Of a DNA stretch of 64,000 bases, positions 33,098 to 45,159 are shown piece after piece. Position 1 is the stretch's first letter, and every line of letters starts with the position of its first letter. The position numbers and the translations under genes were made by a program. The notes under the pieces are model-generated. The model worked only from the letters and a program-made list of their open reading frames with translations. It was not told where the DNA came from and made no database searches. This stretch comes from Homarus americanus (taxonomy: Eukaryota; Arthropoda; Malacostraca; Decapoda; Nephropidae), in the NCBI RefSeq assembly GCF_018991925.1, contig NW_024737068.1, forward strand, positions 12,625,469 to 12,689,468, given 5' to 3'.

Positions 33098-33130
<33 letters not shown>
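33098..33130. repeat. (TA)n microsatellite
   Basis: About 16 TA units directly after the tRNA-like fragment. Confidence 0.95.
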
Positions 33131-33134
<4 letters not shown>

Positions 33135-34035
33135 ATTTTCTTTATTGTATTCTGTATATTGCAGTATATCTCACAGAGTTCAGTAGCTGTGTTTTCTAGA
33201 TATATTGAGTTATATTCATTCTAGTATACCGTACGTTACACTTCCCTGGGGTTTAGCAGTGAAAACGAAAATGGCTAACCAACATATGAAAGTGAACACG
33301 AGTTACTGGAGTCTGACAAATAATGGTAAGTCATATTTCATGTCAGGTTAAATGTTTAATGTCATATCAGTACACAATATATTTAAGAAAAATTATCATG
33401 TCTAGTTGGGAATTTATATGCTGCCATTTTGATTCCGATTCTCATCTCTTTGTTCACGTTTATTACTCTAGAATATGAGGAGTGAAAAGGAAGCAGATAA
33501 AAACAAAGGGAATATAATAAACAGAGAGAGAGAGAGAGAGACTGGTAAGGAATGATGAACTGAAGGAGGACGAACAGGAGGTTATGAGGATCACACACGA
33601 CAGGTAAACTCATCACTGCAATATGTTCCGTAAGACGAGACAACACAGTGAACCTATGGAGTGACTGGAGGCCCCGGGGTCCTGGAAGGTACAGTTATTG
33701 GATCCAAATGGGGTGGAAAGAGGAGTAGTTGGGTGAGTCGAAAAAAAAAAGGTTAAGATCGGGTGTAGCCACAAGAAAGGGATACAACTATATAAACATA
33801 AATTGGGGGAACTAATTTTCAGGTCATATAAGCAAGGGGGCTAATCTTCACGTGATCTTATAAAACACAAAACTATCCAAAACTTATATCTTGATTACAC
33901 TTCAGACTTTTACCTTAACTAGATTCGTTCACTTAACACACGAGTAAGGTAGAAATTTGTTTCCTTACTTACTGCAATGCCGTCTTCGTAAGCTTGAGAC
34001 TTTCCATAACATTTCTTATCTCCATGAAAATCTGT
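33135..34035. other. No gene; fragment of foldback-family words
   Basis: At 33795-33870, TTGGGGGAACTAATTTTCAG then GGGGGCTAATCTTCACGTGA matches the outer right arm of the foldback family copy at 51340-51395. A (GA)n of about 19 bp lies near 33523. Otherwise nothing recognised. Confidence 0.4.
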
Positions 34036-34066
34036 ATGGTGGTGTGTGTGTGTGTGTGTGTGTGTA
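34036..34066. repeat. (GT)n microsatellite
   Basis: About 13 GT units. Confidence 0.93.
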
Positions 34067-34454
34067 GGCTATGGTATCGATATTTCTGGGACACACTGTA
34101 GTTGACCCTTCATGTCTTGGTAGTTAAATTCGTCGACGTTTTGAGTTAAGAGATGTGAATTTCGGTGATCTTTTGAGTTGTAGGATGTGAATATCGTCGA
34201 CGCTTCAAGTCCAGGATAACTCCGAGGGCCCATTACTGCTCTTGTACCTCCACAAAAAAAAGAGAGAAAAAAGAGACAAGAATTAAGAATGAAGGATGTC
34301 TACTTGGTCTTCATCCCGGGGAATCAGAATCTTCAGTCTTAATGGTAATGGCGATGAGGACGCTCTCTCTCTCTCGCTCTCTCCTTCTTTTTGTGGTACT
34401 CTTGTTTTACATTATTCACCAACTTCTTTTTATTTTAATTTTCATCTCGGGAGT

Positions 34455-34745
34455 CCCTTCCACCCCCATTTCCCCCTCCTCGGCACTCCCTCAATACTCC
34501 GTCCTCCCCAGCGCTCCCACACTCCTCCCTCTCCCTTCCCGGCGCTCCCACATCCCCCCCGGTGCTCCCCTCTCTCTCCCGGCGCTCCCCCACTCCCTTT
34601 CTCCCTTCCCCTCGGCGCTCCCCTAACCCCCTCTCACTCCCCGGCCCTCCCACACTCTCCCCTCTCCCTCCGTGGTGCTCCCACACACCCCCTCTCCCTC
34701 CCCGGCGCTCCCACACCCCCCCTCTCCCTCCCGGCGCCACCTCTC
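34455..34745. repeat. GC-rich CGGCGCTCCC minisatellite
   Basis: About nine diverged copies of a roughly 30-bp unit with core CCCCGGCGCTCCCACACTCC. The 228-codon plus frame and Gly/Arg-rich minus frames over it are artefacts. Confidence 0.85.
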
Positions 34746-34749
34746 GTCT

Positions 34750-35545
34750 CCCACTTTCAGAGACGCTCCAAGACTCGCTTTCACAATTCCATTTTTTTCT
34801 TCTTCTCTGAAGATTCTTCTTTGCACTGTGCTGTGAGTGTCATCATCCAGTCCTCTTTTGCATATTTACGACCGATCAAGCTTTTATCAGCCCCTCTCCT
34901 CTTCCTCCTCCGCTTTAAGTCATTTACTTCAAGGAATTCTCCTCAAGTCCTTTATCTCTGCAATTCGTTCATTTCCTCTTGATCGTAATATCGTTTTCTA
35001 TCACTTTTTTCCTTACTTTTGACCTCTAGTTTATTCTGCAGTTTACACTCATCCTTTCCTCTCTGCTGAGTTAATTTATCTCCCGCCATCCTTCGTTCAC
35101 CATTTTTTTAATCTTATGGTGATTTTGTTTCCTCTGATTCATTTTCTGTGTTTGTGGCTTCTTGCCGACTTAATCTCCGGAGAATTGGTCTCAAGATTCG
35201 TCAGTATTCATGATGTATTGTTTCGTCTCTTACGTGAACCTGTATCGTTAAGTTGGATTTTCTGCCTTTTGGCGGTGCCTTATCTGAGTGAGTCATATTA
35301 GGAGTTCAAAGGTGACTCCATATTGTTGTTATTTTGGAACTCCTACATTGTATTATAGGCTTTTTGTGTCCGTCTACCCGCATACACGTACATGAAAGAC
35401 GAAAGTCGTGTCGTGAAATTTGGTGAAAACAGAGCTAAACTTTTGGTGCGCTCTGCCTTGTGGTAGGGGGGCTCATAATGCTTCACGAGTTATATTTAAT
35501 CGGACAAAACTGCGACATGATTTTTGTCTTTGATTGTATACAAAC
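34750..35545. other. No gene recognised
   Basis: Mixed pyrimidine-rich sequence; no convincing frame or repeat. Confidence 0.4.
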
Positions 35546-35549
35546 GACA

Positions 35550-35611
35550 CACACGTACACACACACACACACGCACGCACGCACGCATTCAAACACACGC
35601 ACGCACGCATT

Positions 35612-35646
<35 letters not shown>

Positions 35647-35718
35647 ACGCACACACGCATTCACACACACACGCACACGCACGCACGCACGCACGCATTC
35701 ACACACACACACACACAG
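35550..35718. repeat. (CA)n/(CACG)n compound microsatellite
   Basis: Alternating blocks of ACACAC and ACGCACGC interrupted by ATTCA words at regular intervals (GCACGCATTCACACACACAC), open in several frames. Confidence 0.95.
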
Positions 35719-35719
35719 A

Positions 35720-36480
35720 CGGACAGAGGCGATCTATCATTCCTGCAGAAGTAATTAATCATCGTCATGTCCTACACTGACACCTCACCAAACCCAGCCA
35801 TCTTACTCCTGATAACAGAGCGGTCAGCTGGATTTAAAAATCTCTCCGTTGTCCGTATTATCTTATCATATTATTTAATCTTTAATAATAACAAAACTGG
35901 CAAGAAATGTGTGCATGATTACACAAAACTTCCTTCAGAAACTGTCTCCACTTATCCATTCACTACTGGACCGTCGCCGCTTTTAATATTTTATCGGGCT
36001 AACACCAGATGATTTTATTCAGCATTGAGAGACCCGAGTACTCAAGGGGTAAATGATATCCCCTTAGTATCATGCGTATGTTGTGGGCTAAAAGCTGGAT
36101 GTTGGTGTTGCCGTCATGGAGTGTCCTGAGTCACCCTGTAAGAAAATAACTGGGTGGAAAGTTGGATCATGCTGCAATAATACTGACCCTCACTTTTATT
36201 TCTTCTCATCATATATAAAAAAAAACATCTCACACTGATCTGAATTCAAAACTTCCATCACGAGAAAAAATATTGAAGAGGAAATGTACAAGACTAGAGG
36301 TTAAGCTATTGTTCAGTCCTACAATATTTTATGGTCCAGCAGATGAAAACAATTGACGCATTTCTTTTTCATTTTGTCAATATGAAAATATATTTATACG
36401 TGACGTCATATTCAGTAATGTTAATATCTCCGACAAACAACACAGTCACTGAGACGAGAATTGTTTTGTTCCATTATGTT
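35720..36480. other. No gene recognised
   Basis: Single-copy sequence; one copy of the word GTACTCAAGGGGTAAATGAT near 36036. Confidence 0.4.
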
Positions 36481-36482
36481 AT

Positions 36483-36647
36483 TGTGCGTGTTTTTGTTTG
36501 TGTGTGTTTTGTCTGTATTTTATTGGTTGTGTTTGTGTTGTGTGTGTGTTTTTTGTGTTTTGTGTTGTGTGTGTGTTTTTTGCGCTGTGGTGTGTTTTGT
36601 GGTCTGTGTTTTATTGTGTTGTGTTGGGTTTTTCGTGTTGTGTTGTG

Positions 36648-36680
<33 letters not shown>

Positions 36681-36690
36681 TGTGTGTTAA
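36483..36690. repeat. GT-rich low-complexity tract ending in (GT)n
   Basis: TGTGTTTTGTGTTGTG-type words then about 15 GT units. Cys/Val/Phe-rich open frames are artefacts. Confidence 0.9.
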
Positions 36691-36837
36691 GAACAATCAC
36701 CAAACTCACCAAACACGGATATTTTTCACCTTAATTACGAACTTCTCATAAATAAGTCGAAATAAGGTATTCAAATGACCTAATTATTTAAGTTAATATG
36801 CTTTTTCTCTTAAGTTATTATACCAAGACTAAACTGG

Positions 36838-36912
36838 ATTACGTTAGGTTAGGTCAGGCTAGGTTAGGTTAGGTCAGGTCAGGTTAGGTCAGGTCAGGTT
36901 AGGTTAGGTTAG
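36838..36912. repeat. TTAGG/TCAGG pentamer array
   Basis: About 14 pentamers, GTTAGGTTAGGTCAGG mixed. Short and impure, so an interstitial remnant, not a telomere. Confidence 0.85.
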
Positions 36913-37204
36913 TGAAAAGAAAAAAAATCCAATCTTACGTCGTCTGTCCTGTCCTACGGCATCCACTCTTATATTCAGGGTATTCTCTCCCGTGTCCACT
37001 TATGTTCCAGGGTGTCCATTTCCGTGTTCAGTTTATCCACTTTTTATACGTTTCCCCCGTGTCCATTGTCTTGTTACGTGACTTGTGTGTTCACTTCCCA
37101 GGTCGGGGTATTCTCTTTCATCTGTGAGAGAACGAGGGGAAGAATAACGTTGATGATGATGGCTATGTTAATATAGGTAATGATTATAGTAATATTGAGT
37201 TGTT

Positions 37205-37432
37205 ATAATCAGTCTTAGGTATTATTATAATTATTATTATTATTATTATTATTATTACTACTACTATTATTACTATTATTATTAATATTATTATTATTAT
37301 TATTATTATTATCTTTACTATTATTATTGGGATTATTAATCTTATTATTATTATTATTATTATCTTTATTATTATTATTGGGATTATTATTATTATTATT
37401 ATTATTATTACTACTACTACTACTATTATTAC

Positions 37433-37466
<34 letters not shown>

Positions 37467-37502
37467 ATTATTATGATTATTATCTTTATTATTATTATTG
37501 GG

Positions 37503-37541
<39 letters not shown>

Positions 37542-37560
37542 TATATTTTTATTAATGCTG
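37205..37560. repeat. Compound (ATT)n microsatellite
   Basis: Long ATT arrays with repeated interruptions ATCTTTATTATTATTATTGG and ACTACTACT; an internal segment of about 120 bp is itself duplicated. Confidence 0.95.
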
Positions 37561-37845
37561 TTGTTGTTTTAAGTGTACTGTACATGTACCAGTACACACA
37601 GCACAGTACATAGCAGTAAGGCCCCCTTGTGGGTGGTGGTGGTGTCTCCCCCTGAACAGTAAGCTGTGTTTTACCGCGTCAGGGGAGAAGATGGAGTTTA
37701 AGTGCACAATTATTCTGTTAAGTAAGGGAAAGTGGCACTTTACCCGCAGGTCAGGCCGGCTGCTGCAGCTTCTTGTGAGTATAATGAGGTAAAACCCAGC
37801 TGTTATTGGTCAGGTCTGGCTTGTTTTTTATTATGTTTTGGTGCA

Positions 37846-39195
37846 GATGTTTACCTGTATGGGAGGATGTTGGTAATAAGTGATGTTTACCTGTATGGGA
37901 GGGTGTTGGTAATAAGTGATGTTTACCTGTATGGGAGGGTGTTGGTAATAAGTGATGTTTACCTGTATGGGAGGGTGTTGGTAATAAGTGATGTTTACCT
38001 GTATGGGAGGGTGTTGTTAATAAGTGATGTTTACCTGTATGGGAGGGTGTTGGTTATAAGTGATGTTACCTGTATGGGAGGATGTTGGTAATAAGTGATG
38101 TTTACCTGTATGGGAGGTTGTTGCACAAGTGATGTTTACCTGTATGGGAGGATGTTGGTAATAAGTGATGTTTACCTGTATGGGAGGATGCTGTTAATAA
38201 GTGATGTTTACCTGTATGGGGAGGTTGTTGGTACAAGTGATAAGCTTACCTGTATGGGAGGATATAATAAGTGATGTTTACCTGTATGGGAGGATGCTGT
38301 TAATAAGTGATGTTTACCTGTATGGGAGGTTGTTGGTAATAAGTGATGTTTACCTGTATGGGAGGATGCTGTTAATAAGTGATGTTTAATTGTATGGAGG
38401 ATGCTGTTAATAAGTGATGTTTACCTGTATGGGAGGTTGTTGGTAATAAGTGATGTTTACTCAAAGGAGGATGTTGGTAATAAGTGATGTTTACCTGTAT
38501 GGGAGGATGCTGTTAAAAGTGATGTTTACCTGTATGGGGAGGTTGTTGGTAATAAGTGATGTTTACCTGTATGGGAGTGATGTTGGTACAAGTGATGTTT
38601 ACCTGTATGGGGAGTGATGTTGGTAATAAGTGATGTTTCATCTGTATGGGAGAGGATGCTGTTAATAAGTGATGTTTACCTGTATGGGAGGTTGTTGGTA
38701 ATAAGTGATGTTTACCTGCATGGGGAGTGATGTTGGTAATAAGTGATGTTTACCTGTATGGGAGTGATGCTGTTAATAAGTGATGTTTACTCTGTATGGG
38801 AGGTTGTTGGTAATAAGTGATGTTTACCTGTATGGGGAGGATGTTGGTAATAAGTGATGTTTACCTGTATGGGGAGGATGCTGTTAATAAGTGATGTTTA
38901 CTCTGTATGGGAGGTTGTTGGTATTAAGTGATGTTACCTGTATGAGGTTGTTGGTAATAAGTGATGTTTACCTGTATGTGGGGAGGATGTTGGTAATAAG
39001 TGATGTTTATAAGTGATGTTTACCTGTATGGGAGGGTGTTGGTAATAAGTGATGTTTACCTGTATGGGAGGGTGTTGGTAATAAGTGATGTTTACCTGTA
39101 TGGGAGGGTGTTGGTAATAAGTGATGTTTACCTGTATGGGAGGATGCTGTTAATAAGTGATGTTTACCTGTATGGGAGGGTGTTGGTTATAAGGG
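37846..39195. repeat. 36-bp minisatellite, about 37 copies
   Basis: Unit GTGATGTTTACCTGTATGGG AGGATGTTGGTAATAA. The first seven and last five units are nearly uniform 36-mers (hence the 12-residue periodic frames VLVISDVYLYGR). The middle (38100-39000) contains many indels. It is the longest tandem array in the window and no gene is supported. Confidence 0.96.
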
Positions 39196-39261
39196 AAGGT
39201 AAGGGAATCAAGGTAGAGCTGGTGGTTATGACGTGGTGTAGAGATGAGGGAGATACAGTGT

Positions 39262-39425
39262 GGTTCACATGGAGATTAAGTCCCCCAGCTTATTTCACCC
39301 AAAAGATTAACCACCTCAACGCTAACCTAACCTAACCAAACCCAACCCACCTTACCTCCTCTAGGTAATTTAACTATCAGGTGAAATAAGGTAGGTGGGG
39401 AAGGTGTCTGATCTTCATGTGATCC
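39262..39425. mobile_element. Foldback MITE-like element with CCTAA core, copy 2
   Basis: Left arm TCACATGGAGATTAAGTCCC, CAGCTTATTTCACC, GATTAACC and AACGCTAACC; core CTAACCTAACC; right arm GGTAATTTAACTATCAGGTG, AAATAAG and GATCTTCATGTGATCC. The arms are clear but imperfect inverted repeats. Confidence 0.65.
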
Positions 39426-39429
39426 GAAA

Positions 39430-39915
39430 GTGTAGCGAGGAGAGAGATGGTGTGGAGGGGAGGAAAGGATTAGATAGGGAGATAGGAATTGAAATACTAA
39501 AAATGGAAGGATATAGGAGAACTAAAGGAAGACGAAGATGGAGAGATAGAAGGGAATGAATATGTAAGTAGAGGGGGAGAAGTAGTAAAGAGGAAGAGAA
39601 AAGGATGGAGGGGAAGTGGAATTGGAAGAGAAGCAGTGAAAGAAAGGAAGAAAGACGAAGAATAAGATAAAAAGAGGATATGAGAAGATCTGTGGAGGAG
39701 GAGGAGGAGGAGGAAGAAGCACAAAAGTGATGACTGGTGAAGGATAACGACCAGTAAATGACACCACAATAAAAAAATGGGATTAATGAGGCACACGTGA
39801 CGAGGAGGAGGAGGAGGAGGAGGAGGAAGAAAAGAAGAAGAAGAAAAGAAGAAGCAAAGGAAAAGAAGAAGCAAAGGAAAAGAAGAAAAGGAAAAGAAGC
39901 AGAAGAAATTCCTCT
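39430..39915. repeat. Purine-rich GAAGAG/GGAGGA tract
   Basis: Degenerate AGGAGGAGGAGG and GAAGAAGAAAAG repeats. Minus-strand Ser/Phe/Leu/Pro frames are artefacts. Confidence 0.88.
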
Positions 39916-40377
39916 TCATATGACAAACTAAAACTGCTACTCTAATCTCAAGTTACACAGATGAGAACAGTAAAATAAATGACCTACATACGAAGCTGAG
40001 TTTTTATTTAGTGTTTTGTGAAGTCCCTTTAAAAGTGGCGCCTCGTATACTACTCCTTAAATTAAACAAAATAAAGATAGTATATATTATAATCAAGTTC
40101 AACCAAGCGAGATTATTGTCAAGTGGACTAGTGTGTCATGGATATATATATATATATATATGTACTGTATGTAGAAGAGAGAAAGGGTAATAAAGGATAG
40201 AATAAGCAATTAGTGATGAATGGTGCAAAGAGGAATAAACGAGAGTGGATGAATTACGTGAATAATTAATGAATGATGTGGAATGATGAGTAATGCGAAC
40301 AAGAATAAACAGTAAGAGATAAACGGTGTGTAGAAGAATAAACAATAACATGTGTAAGATGTGATAAACGAGGTGAA

Positions 40378-40415
40378 GAGAGAGAGAGAGAGAGAGATAA
40401 GAGGGAGAGAGAGAA
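40378..40415. repeat. (GA)n microsatellite, interrupted
   Basis: GAGAGA runs with a short ATAAGAGG interruption. Confidence 0.85.
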
Positions 40416-40729
40416 GGAAAACTTGGACAGTAAGACGCCATGAAGTAGGCGAGTTGGAGGTAGCGTTAATGAGATCACTTGAGCTTGTTTTCGACATTCA
40501 GAGATAGAAAATGGAGGTGGTGTGGGTTGAGTCAGGCTGAATTGCACAAAAAACGCGGAAGACTTTGATCAGACTGGTAAAGAAGACGTCGAGTGTTTTA
40601 AGACTTTTTTGAAGATAGGAAACGCGGCTTAAGACTTACTAAAGAGTTGTTATGGTGCATGACATCTTTGTGTGTGTGTGTGTGTTTGAATTTTTTAAGT
40701 GGATGTTCTTTCTTAGTGGAGGGGAATTA

Positions 40730-40985
40730 TTGGATGAGGACTTTTGGGGATTATCTGGGGACTTTTTGGGGTTATCTGGGGACTTTTGGGGATTATCTGG
40801 GGACTTTTGGTGGATCTTGGGGGACTTTATTGAGTATCTGGGGGAATTTTCTAGCGGGACTATTTGGGGGGAACTTTTTGGGGGTCTATAGTTGAGGTAT
40901 CTGGGGAAAATTTGAGGATATTCTGAGGGACTTTTGCTGGATCTCACAGGGGAACTCTTTAGGAAAGTTCATGTGGCTACTTTTG
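40730..40985. repeat. About 21-bp repeat GGGGACTTTTGGGGATTATCT
   Basis: Four clear copies followed by increasingly diverged ones (GGGGACTTTATTGAGTATCT and similar). Gly/Leu/Phe open frames are artefacts. Confidence 0.88.
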
Positions 40986-41214
40986 AGGTTATCTCCTAAG
41001 GATGGGGTAGGGGAGGGGGGGGGGCAGTTTTTGAGGGACTACAAGACAAAAGTCACTCCACACACACACCCTACACACACACACAAACAAACAAACACGT
41101 CATTATATACTATGTTTTTGAATTCAATAAACAAAAAACATCTAAAATAACAAACAAACTGATTTACATTAGCTTATTACATAAAAAAAACTACAGTATT
41201 TACCTTCTGGGGTT

Positions 41215-41215
<1 letters not shown>

Positions 41216-41252
<37 letters not shown>
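41216..41252. repeat. (GA)n microsatellite
   Basis: About 18 GA units. Confidence 0.95.
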
Positions 41253-41255
<3 letters not shown>

Positions 41256-41743
41256 ATAGTATGGTGAATGCATACATACAGGGTGGGGGGGGAGGAGGAG
41301 GTAGACACGATACATTTTGAAACTTAAATAAAAATCTGCCTTTATTATCATACATAGTGCATAACATCATATTATATCATACATCCTATACAACATACAT
41401 CATACATACTACATAATATACGGTATACGCATATAAAAATACACATATATACACCCATTGTTTACATATACTCAGACCTGTGTATGTCACTCATCACTAA
41501 TACTTGTATCGCTTCCACTCTTTATACTCCGGTTAAATTAAACAGTATTCAATAACCCTTTTTAATATAAGAATTAACTGAGCATAACTGTCGAGGTATT
41601 ATGTAATTTTTTAGGTGTATTAATGTTAGTAGTTATAAATATCATCTTATTTAAGTTTCTGAAAATATTTATTGATAGGACATATATGATTAATATTCTT
41701 TAATGTAAATAAATGATAGGCTGGTATTATGAGTTGTTGAAAT

Positions 41744-41776
<33 letters not shown>

Positions 41777-41790
41777 GTGGTGGTGATAAT
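41744..41790. repeat. (GAT)n/(GGT)n microsatellite
   Basis: About 11 GAT units then GGTGGTGGT. Confidence 0.95.
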
Positions 41791-41879
41791 GATGGGAAGG
41801 GGGGAGAGAAGGATGTGTTTCTTCTGTATAAGGTTTGGTGTTCTGCGTGGTTGTAGTTAATGTAATGATGAGTTTATTC

Positions 41880-42345
41880 ATCATATCTACGACACTACAC
41901 TCATATCTACGACACTACACTCACATCTACGACACTACACTCACATCTACGACACTACACTCATATCTACGACACTACAGTCATATCTACGACACTACAC
42001 TCATATCTACGACACTACACTCACGTCTACGACACTACACTCATCTACGACACTACCCTCACATCTACGACACTACACTCGTATCTTCGACACTACACTC
42101 ATATCTACGACACTACACTCATATCTACGACACTACACTCACGTCTACGACACTACACTCATCTACGACACTACACTCACATCTACGACACTACACTTGT
42201 ATCTTCGACACTACACTCATATCTACGACACTACACTCATATCTACGACACTACACTCATATCTACGACACTACACTCATATCTACGACACTACACTCAT
42301 ATCTACGACACTACACTCACGTCTACGACACTACACTCATCGTCA
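41880..42345. repeat. 20-bp minisatellite, about 23 copies
   Basis: Unit ACTCATATCTACGACACTAC with CATATC/CACATC/CACGTC/GTATCT variants. A composite block containing the shortened CTCATCTACG unit and the GTATCTTCG unit occurs twice, showing higher-order duplication. A 20-bp unit cycles the frame every 60 bp, giving the long threonine/histidine/serine frames (239 codons). Confidence 0.96.
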
Positions 42346-42371
42346 CACAAACACTCCGACATATACATTTT

Positions 42372-42475
42372 TACAAGTACACCACTACACGTACACCACT
42401 ACACGTACACCACTACACGTACACCACTACACGTACACCACTACACGTACACCACTACACGTACACCATCATAGG
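42372..42475. repeat. 14-bp minisatellite ACACGTACACCACT
   Basis: About seven copies directly following the 20-bp array. A diverged relative occurs at 43315-43475. Confidence 0.94.
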
Positions 42476-42479
42476 TACA

Positions 42480-43310
42480 CTCTACCCAAAAAGTATCGGT
42501 CCCTTTTCTCATCGATACAATGTGCCACAATGGACGAATATTTCCGATCACTAATTGTGATTCCTGCATTATGTTGGTAGGTCAGCCTTCCTAGTATCTG
42601 TGAGAGTGCCAGTCATTATTTCTGGCATTTGTTGTAATTATGGTGGATCACTGTGGTCCATCTTAAGTAGATTATAGTAGAATAATATAATGACATTAAT
42701 GTAGTGAAAATATATCAACGGGAGTCAAATAGTAGGGTTTTTTCTGTTGGTAATCGATGACATCGTCTCGTAGTGTTTATCAAATATTGTTCCGTTGCCA
42801 GCACGAATGATGTTATGAAACGTTATTTTCATAATTGTTACGTCATCAGTTGAGGTAGAAATGATATCGAAATGCAGTAAATCATACTGTCATTGTAATT
42901 GGATATGGCATCATAATGCACCTGTAATTACTATATAATGAATGTAATATCCTGTCGCAGTGTTTCATATTTCGTTCGAAGCTATTCCATTGAAACGTCG
43001 GTTCATGAAAACATAGTAATGTTATACTGTATTCCTATTGGCAACTCATCCCATGGGGCTGAAATAGTATCTAAGGTGCATAAATCAGCGGGGTTACTCA
43101 TGACGTTAATGGCATCACAATTCATCCTATTTCATTACATTGTGTAGGGAATGGGCGGTATACTGCAGATATTATGGTGATTATCAGGTGCAAGAAGAAA
43201 GAACGAGAGGTGCAATTCAGTCAGAAATACCAAACGAACGGAGACTGTTGTGCACGTGTTATTGTGTTCATTTCCAAATACATTAGGCCCAGGGGGGCCG
43301 ATACGTTTTT
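42480..43310. other. No gene recognised
   Basis: Single-copy sequence. Irregular ATCGATGNCAT/ATAATGGCATC words, but no clear repeat. Confidence 0.4.
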
Positions 43311-43314
43311 GATC

Positions 43315-43475
43315 GAGTGTACATTACTACACGTACACCGTCACATGTACAACATCACACGGACACCACTACACATACGCCATCACACGTACACCACTAC
43401 ACATACACCCTTCTCATGTACACCATCACAGATACACCAATACATATACACTCACACTATCAAACGTACACTACC
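43315..43475. repeat. Diverged ACACGTACACCATC repeat
   Basis: About ten degenerate 14-15 bp copies (ACATGTACAACATCACAC and similar), related to the array at 42372-42475. Confidence 0.8.
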
Positions 43476-43476
43476 A

Positions 43477-43481
<5 letters not shown>

Positions 43482-43518
<37 letters not shown>
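43482..43518. repeat. (CA)n microsatellite
   Basis: About 18 CA units. Confidence 0.95.
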
Positions 43519-43522
<4 letters not shown>

Positions 43523-43655
43523 ACAAATAATTGTTAATTGCTAAATGTTGAATATCAAATAATATTATAAAAAATAATAATATATCTCCAATTGTTTTTT
43601 ACGAGGATTATCATTTTCCTAGGACAGGATATTACTGCCAGCTTGGCTCGTTCTA

Positions 43656-43739
<84 letters not shown>
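43656..43739. repeat. (TA)n microsatellite
   Basis: About 42 TA units. Confidence 0.97.
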
Positions 43740-43741
<2 letters not shown>

Positions 43742-43743
<2 letters not shown>

Positions 43744-44630
43744 ATTACAATGAAATGTTTTGTTAAAATGATAATGACGGTTATTGAAAAATTTTGCAAC
43801 CATAAACTGAAAATATACAATAGACATAGGTGATATATGTTTAGTGTAGTTACATGGGGGAGAGGGTTGTTTAATGGGGACTTTCAGCGTAGTTACGGTA
43901 CAAAAGAAGATTGGCAAGAAGTAAACACACACGTTATCTATAAATCGTTATTAGTTTTACAGTGGTTGTGGTTGGTCTGTTCTTGTAGAGATCAGTACGA
44001 GGTTGGGTGGGCTTGATGTGATTGTGGTGTGGAATAGCAGCGATTCGCGAGCTGAGGATCTCGGGTGGTAGCAGGTGGCGGTGGCAATGATAGTGTAGCA
44101 ACTTGGTACTAAACTGACAGATTAGGTAACGATGGTGATCAGAGAAAGTTGAGAAGACCAGGGCACTGAGCATCTCTTGAGATGTGGTGATTATTGTCGT
44201 TGAGATTAAATGCGCTGTTTACGCTGCTGCCTGCTGCAAAAGAGACAGGGATTGTGCGTGTGTGTGTACACCGTTAAGCAGTGGTGGTTTGTGTACTACT
44301 TGGCAGTTGTCTTCGTGTGCAAAGAAAACCAGGGCCGGTTGAGGTGTTGCTCGCTAAAACGGATCGAGTCACCTAGACGTTTCATGACTTAAACTCCTTA
44401 GCCGGTCACTGTACTTAACTATTAACTCATCACACATCATTGCACGGAATTCAGACGGCGACAATTTTCGTGTTTATTAATTGTCTTAAATTATGTAAAA
44501 CAAGATGATCACAACAGGAGCATGACATTGGCACAGTCTCTTGGTGTATCTCAGCCACTTCATACACATTTAGACACACTGTAAATGTCGAAAACAAATC
44601 TTACATTGGAAAAACCAGATAGATAATTAA
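43742..44630. other. No gene recognised
   Basis: Single-copy sequence with several short frames; none resembles a known family. Confidence 0.4.
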
Positions 44631-44633
44631 AGT

Positions 44634-44634
<1 letters not shown>

Positions 44635-44686
<52 letters not shown>

Positions 44687-44717
44687 AACACACACACATA
44701 CACACACACACACACAT
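44635..44717. repeat. (CT)n then (CA)n microsatellite
   Basis: About 25 CT units followed by CACACACATA blocks. Confidence 0.95.
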
Positions 44718-44734
44718 AGAGGCAAGCAGTCACA

Positions 44735-45092
44735 CGCACTCATGCATATGGATACAATCAAGTACACGCAGATGCACACATTCAGATGCAAGCACTCGGC
44801 CGTACCCACTCAGGCAAGCATATACAAGGACGTAAAATCAGGTACACACTCATGTGTGTACATGTAGCAATGCACACATATGTAGGAACACAAAATAGAA
44901 CAAGCTCAGAAAATCACGGTCGGGTGCCCATCAGTAAGTTAGGTGATGTACTCAGGTGCATAAAATCAGATATACCCACTCGGACGCAAACGCTGATGCA
45001 TACACTTTGACATACATATTCGGAAACACTCACGCAGATTCACAGATTTACACACTGAGATGTACACATTTAGTCGCACAGACCCCGATTCG

Positions 45093-45095
<3 letters not shown>
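44735..45095. repeat. Degenerate CACANTCAGATGCA repeat
   Basis: About 20 very diverged copies of ACACACTCAGATGCAC-like units, flanked on both sides by (CA)n, apparently an old microsatellite-derived array. Confidence 0.6.

Positions 45096-45101
<6 letters not shown>

Positions 45102-45153
<52 letters not shown>
45102..45153. repeat. (CA)n microsatellite
   Basis: About 25 CA units. Confidence 0.96.
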
Positions 45154-45154
<1 letters not shown>

Positions 45155-45159
45155 GAAAA

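Noticed and set aside
34296..34982. 228-codon plus-strand open frame
   Set aside because: Pro/Ser/Leu-only peptide over the GC-rich CGGCGCTCCC repeat.
36838..36912. Telomere or telomere fusion site
   Set aside because: Only about 14 impure pentamers; similar arrays elsewhere in the window are cores of the foldback family.
41835..42554. 239-codon plus-strand open frame
   Set aside because: Composed of the 20-bp and 14-bp satellites read through successive frames; no non-repeat coding support.
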